The notes under the pieces: generated by a model | Told to the model about the DNA's origin: nothing | The model's input: the letters and a program-made list of their open reading frames with translations, nothing else | The model's database searches: none | From: UTCHB3 sp002050155 | GTDB lineage: Bacteria > Bacteroidota > Ignavibacteria > Ignavibacteriales > Ignavibacteriaceae | Direction of reading: 5' to 3' | Assembly (NCBI GenBank): GCA_030584105.1 | Contig: CP129491.1 | Coordinates: forward strand, 1,922,001 to 1,986,000 | Length of the DNA stretch: 64,000 nt | Program-made: the position numbers and the translations under genes | Shown: piece after piece, positions 60,438-64,000 of the stretch | How positions within the stretch are numbered: position 1 is the first letter of the stretch | Layout: the number at the start of each line of letters is the position of its first letter

Positions 60438-61468
60438 ATTATCATCATAGCATCGCCATAGCTAAGAAATTTATACTCTTCCTTAACCGCAGTTTTATAA
60501 GCTTTCATCACTAATTCGGTGTCTCCAAATGCCCCAACTAACATCAAAAGCGTTGAGTGTGGCATGTGAAAATTTGTGATCAACTGTTTTACTACTCTGA
60601 AATTATATGTAGGATAGATGAATTTATCGGTCCAACCTTTTTGTGCTCTTACAAAGCCTTCGGAAGTTACGCTCGACTCCAGGGCACGCACTGTGCTTGT
60701 TCCCACAGCGGTTACTTTCCCGCCGGCAGCAATTGCTTTGTTGATTGTCTCCGCTGCGGTTGAAGTGATTTCGAAGAACTCAGAGTCCATCCGGTGCTTT
60801 GTCAGGTCTTCCACTTCCACTAATCTGAAAGTACCCAAGCCGATATGAAGAACGATCGGCACAATAATAACGCCTTTTTTCTTCAGAGCTTCTAACATCT
60901 CGGGCGTGAAGTGAAGCCCGGCGGTAGGGGCAGCAACAGAACCGTCAACCCGCGCGTAAACCGTCTGATAATATTCCTTATCCTGCGGCTCAGCATTCCT
61001 TTTAATGTATGGCGGAAGTAGTGTTAAACCGATATCATCAACCGCACGATAAATATTCCCGACCTGGTTAAACTTAACAGTCCGCCCTCGTGAAGTGGTG
61101 TTATCAATTACTTCGCACCAAAGAGTATCGGAAAAGTAAATTTTGTTCCCGATCCTCACTTTTCGTGCGGGGTCAACAATCACATCCCATATTGCTTCTT
61201 TTGCGTTTAACTCGCGCAGAAGAAACACTTCAATCTTCGCCTGAGTTTTCTCTTTGTTTCCGATCAACCGTGCCTGAAAAACCCTCGACTCGTTAAGCAC
61301 TAAAATATCCCCTTTGTTCATAATATCAACGATATCCCTGAACTTATGGTGATCAACCGTTTTCGCCTCTCTGTTTAACAGCATCAGCCGGGCTTCATCT
61401 CGTTTTTCGTACGGATACTTAGCGACCAAACTTTTGGGGATATTATATGTAAAATCAGATAGTTTCAT
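60434..61468 (-). CDS. queA: S-adenosylmethionine:tRNA ribosyltransferase-isomerase
   Basis: 344 residues. Adds the cyclopentene ring to preQ1 in tRNA on the way to queuosine. MKLSDFTYNIPKSLVAKYPYEKRDEARLMLLNR, LVLNESRVFQARLIG, EYYQTVYARVDGSVAAPTAGLHFTPEML, VLHIGLGTFRLVEVEDLTKHRMDSEFFEI, GTSTVRALES and TNFHMPHSTLLMLVGAFG are all diagnostic. Overlaps ispD by four bases. The tRNA-Tyr of this window has a GTA anticodon and is a normal queuosine target. Confidence 0.97.
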   Translation of the reverse strand: MKLSDFTYNIPKSLVAKYPYEKRDEARLMLLNREAKTVDHHKFRDIVDIMNKGDILVLNESRVFQARLIGNKEKTQAKIEVFLLRELNAKEAIWDVIVDPARKVRIGNKIYFSDTLWCEVIDNTTSRGRTVKFNQVGNIYRAVDDIGLTLLPPYIKRNAEPQDKEYYQTVYARVDGSVAAPTAGLHFTPEMLEALKKKGVIIVPIVLHIGLGTFRLVEVEDLTKHRMDSEFFEITSTAAETINKAIAAGGKVTAVGTSTVRALESSVTSEGFVRAQKGWTDKFIYPTYNFRVVKQLITNFHMPHSTLLMLVGAFGDTELVMKAYKTAVKEEYKFLSYGDAMMII

Positions 61469-61511
61469 CTGTTTGTTTCCTTGTGTCTTTTTTATGAATC
61501 TGTCTTTAAGT

Positions 61512-61576
61512 CATCCGCGGCGGAACCCCCGCCGCGGATGGGAATAATCAGTTTCATGCCATTTCGACAAAATGGC
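61512..61576 (-). terminator. Two adjacent hairpins between ppdK and queA
   Basis: First on the minus strand: GCCATTT/AAATGGC (61576-61570 with 61564-61558), 5-base loop. Second: perfect 12-bp stem 61540-61529 with 61523-61512, 5-base loop. No T-run follows either, so they may be mRNA-stabilising or repeat-type hairpins instead of intrinsic terminators. Confidence 0.6.
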
Positions 61577-61583
61577 GGGTGTG

Positions 61584-64000
61584 TTATTTAGATTTTTTCT
61601 TTCCTTTTCTCTTTGCATCTTCCGCAAGTTTCTCACGGAGCGCTGCCTGTGCAGCTGCAAGGCGCGCTATAGGCACCCGGAACGGTGAGCAGCTTACATA
61701 ATCAAGCCCGGTTCTGTAACAGAACTCAACCGAAGCAGGTTCGCCACCGTGTTCACCGCAAATGCCCACTTTAAGTTTTGGCTTCGTGCTTCTGCCTCTG
61801 TGAACGCCGATCTCAACCAACTGCCCAACCCCTTCCTGATCGATCGTCTCGAATGGATCTGCCGGCAGAATTTCCTTGCTGACATAATCAGGAAGGAATT
61901 TACCCGCATCGTCCCTCGAAAGTCCGAAGGTCGTTTGGGTAAGGTCATTTGTACCAAAGCTGAAAAATTCAGCCACTTCGGCTATTTTATCAGCAACTAA
62001 AGCTGCCCTTGGAAGCTCGATCATCGTGCCGACTAAATAATCAACTTTCGTCTTTTTCTCAGCGAAAACTTCTTCAGCAACTCTTCTTACTATTTGTTCC
62101 TGAAGTTTCAGTTCGTTCACATGCCCAACCAACGGAATCATTATTTCGGGTTTAACATCCGTGCCTTTCTTTTTAACTTCAACCGCAGCTTCAAAGATTG
62201 CTCTCGCCTGCATTTCAGTTATTTCGGGGTACTCAACGCCAAGGCGGCAACCTCTGAAACCAAGCATCGGGTTCATCTCGTGCATGTTGGCAATCTGATC
62301 TTTTACCTTTTTAACCGGCACGCCAAACTCATCGGCAAGTTCTTTTATTTCAGAGTCTTTCGTGGGAAGGAACTCGTGAAGTGGCGGGTCAAGGGTTCTT
62401 ACGGTTACAGGATTACCCTTCATCGCCTTGAAAATACCGGCAAAATCTTTCTTCTGAAGCGGAAGAAGCTCTGCCAAAGCGGCTTTTCTTTCCTCTTTCG
62501 TATCCGAAAGGATCATTTTTCTGACGGACTTAATTTTGTCTTCACCGAAGAACATGTGCTCGGTACGGCACAGCCCAATACCTTCGGCTCCGAATGCAAG
62601 TGCGTTTTCCGCCTGATCCGGCTGGTCAGCGTTAGTTCTGATTCCCATTTTTCTGAACTCGTCAGACCAGGTCATCAAAGTGTTGTAAATTTGGAACATC
62701 GGCGAGTTTTTAGGCTTGCGGGTTTTGTTAATCAACACTTCAATAACTTCCGACGGACGGGTTGAGATTTTTCCGAGAATAACTTCACCGGTGGTTCCGT
62801 CGATCGAAATATAATCACCCTCTTTCACTAAGAACTCGGGTCTGCCGTCAACTTTCATTGTGCCGGCGTTGTAGTCAATCAAAAGTTTTCCGCAGCCGGC
62901 AACGCACACTTTACCCATCTGACGGGCAACCAAAGCAGCGTGCGAGGTCATTCCACCGCGTGCGGTTAAGATACCTTCGGAAGCATTCATCCCTTTGATG
63001 TCTTCAGGTGAAGTTTCAATCCTAACGAGGATAACAGGATCACCTTTTTTAGCCATTTCTTCTGCATCATGCGCCGTGAAAGCAACTTTACCGGTTGCCG
63101 CACCGGGACCTGCATTAAGCCCTTTTGCCATCAATTTGCCCTCTGCAACCGCTTTTCTCTTCTCTTCAAGATCAAAGATTGGGCGCAGCAACTGGTTCAA
63201 CTGATTGGGTTCAACCCTCATTAAAGCAGTTTTCTTGTCAATTAAACCTTCATTGAACATTTCAACTGCATTTCTTACGGCTGCCAACCCGGTTCTTTTA
63301 CCAACGCGGCACTGCAGCATCCAAAGCCTGCCCTGCTGAATTGTGAACTCGACATCAAGCATATCTTTGTACTCTTTTTCGAGTTTGTGGCGGATTTTAT
63401 CCAACTGAGCGTAGAGTTTTGGCGCTTCTTCCGCAAGCTTGCTGATCGGGTGCGGGGTTCTTATACCTGCAACCACATCTTCGCCCTGTGCGTTGAAGAG
63501 ATACTCACCATAAAATACATTTTCGCCGGTGGCCGGGTCGCGTGTGAAAGCAACACCTGTACCCGAGTCATCACCCATATTACCGAATACCATCGCCTGA
63601 ACATTCACTGCCGTGCCCCACTCCTCGGGGATGTTGTTGAGTTTTCTGTAAACAATTGCTCTCTCGTTCATCCACGAGTTGAAGACTGCGCCTACAGCGC
63701 CCCAAAGCTGCTCTTCAGGGTCGTCGGGGAAGTCGTGCCCTGTATGTTTTTTTATAGCCTTTTTGAATTCAACAACCAATTCTTTCAGGTCCTCAGTTGT
63801 CAGGTCTGTGTCGTATTCCACGCCTTTGGCTTTCTTCTTGGCTTCAATTATCACTTCGAAGGGGTCGTGGTCTTTCTTGTCTTTTGGTTTCAGATCGAGC
63901 ACCACATCACCATACATCTGTACGAATCTTCTGTACGAATCGTAAACAAATCTTGGGTTACCGGTTGCTTCCACGAGCGCCTCGGCGGCTTTGTCGTTCA
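61584..64000 (-). CDS. ppdK: Pyruvate, phosphate dikinase (5' end outside window)
   Basis: Interconverts pyruvate + ATP + Pi and phosphoenolpyruvate + AMP + PPi. The frame runs open off the right edge (NDKAAEALVEATGNPRFVYDSYRRFVQMYGDVV), so only about the first 50 or more N-terminal residues are missing. The ATP-grasp end with AVFNSWMNERAIVYRKLNNIPEEWGTAVNVQAMVFGN, the phosphohistidine domain GGMTSHAALVARQMGKVCVAGC, and the PEP/pyruvate barrel (GICGEHGGEPASVEFCYRTGLDYVSCSPFRVPIARLAAAQAAL) are intact. It ends in a short Lys-rich tail. Suggests PPi-linked glycolysis or gluconeogenesis. Confidence 0.98.
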   Translation of the reverse strand, partial: NDKAAEALVEATGNPRFVYDSYRRFVQMYGDVVLDLKPKDKKDHDPFEVIIEAKKKAKGVEYDTDLTTEDLKELVVEFKKAIKKHTGHDFPDDPEEQLWGAVGAVFNSWMNERAIVYRKLNNIPEEWGTAVNVQAMVFGNMGDDSGTGVAFTRDPATGENVFYGEYLFNAQGEDVVAGIRTPHPISKLAEEAPKLYAQLDKIRHKLEKEYKDMLDVEFTIQQGRLWMLQCRVGKRTGLAAVRNAVEMFNEGLIDKKTALMRVEPNQLNQLLRPIFDLEEKRKAVAEGKLMAKGLNAGPGAATGKVAFTAHDAEEMAKKGDPVILVRIETSPEDIKGMNASEGILTARGGMTSHAALVARQMGKVCVAGCGKLLIDYNAGTMKVDGRPEFLVKEGDYISIDGTTGEVILGKISTRPSEVIEVLINKTRKPKNSPMFQIYNTLMTWSDEFRKMGIRTNADQPDQAENALAFGAEGIGLCRTEHMFFGEDKIKSVRKMILSDTKEERKAALAELLPLQKKDFAGIFKAMKGNPVTVRTLDPPLHEFLPTKDSEIKELADEFGVPVKKVKDQIANMHEMNPMLGFRGCRLGVEYPEITEMQARAIFEAAVEVKKKGTDVKPEIMIPLVGHVNELKLQEQIVRRVAEEVFAEKKTKVDYLVGTMIELPRAALVADKIAEVAEFFSFGTNDLTQTTFGLSRDDAGKFLPDYVSKEILPADPFETIDQEGVGQLVEIGVHRGRSTKPKLKVGICGEHGGEPASVEFCYRTGLDYVSCSPFRVPIARLAAAQAALREKLAEDAKRKGKKKSK

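Overview
The window (about 43-45 % G+C by eye) looks like a chromosomal backbone segment of a bacterium from the Bacteroidota/Ignavibacteria (FCB) lineage. The main grounds are: a short primary sigma factor without region 1.1; promoters of the Bacteroidota type (TTTG about 20 bases upstream of TAnnTTTG) in front of several transcription units; many starts with weak or no Shine-Dalgarno, plus TTG, GTG and even ATC starts; an adenosylcobalamin-dependent ribonucleotide reductase; and a two-component sensor with a beta-propeller periplasmic part. I see no phage, insertion sequence, plasmid or CRISPR. Species assignment is inference.

Layout. 1-5 kb: infB (3' end outside the window), nusA and rimP on the minus strand behind a promoter and a promoter-proximal terminator hairpin, then a CNNM/CBS transporter. 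5-9 kb: nrdJ with a structured 5' leader. 9-14 kb: a LiaF-like membrane protein, a DEDDh exonuclease-UvrC-like fusion and a thioredoxin-domain lipoprotein. 14-20 kb: a minus-strand unit GAF-GAF-degenerate GGDEF protein, deoB, two microcompartment vertex proteins, rpoD and an NlpC/P60 lipoprotein. 20-51.7 kb: engB and the translation/transcription supercluster in minus-strand order tRNA-Tyr, Gly, Thr, rpmG, tRNA-Trp, secE, nusG, rplKAJL, rpoBC, then rpsL, rpsG, fusA, tuf, S10, spc and alpha operons, with a tRNA-Gln gene inside the spc operon. 51.8-64 kb: ackA, a 3-hydroxyacyl-CoA dehydrogenase, gpsA, plsY, a large sensor histidine kinase, ispD, queA and pyruvate phosphate dikinase (5' end outside).

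How the parts work together. Most of the window makes the gene-expression machinery: RNA polymerase (alpha, beta, beta', primary sigma), elongation/termination factors NusA and NusG, initiation factors IF1 and IF2, EF-Tu, EF-G, 29 ribosomal proteins, SecYE, methionine aminopeptidase and five tRNAs. Hairpin terminators or attenuators sit at the expected control points (rimP-nusA leader, rplL/rpoB boundary, after rplQ).

Most interesting points: a compact pseudoknot-capable leader of nrdJ; tRNA-Gln between rplR and rpsE; deoB that seems to start at ATC; two microcompartment vertex genes with no shell hexamer, co-directional with deoB and rpoD; and a recurring habit of short direct duplications, three of which copy the 3' end of a gene just past its own stop codon.
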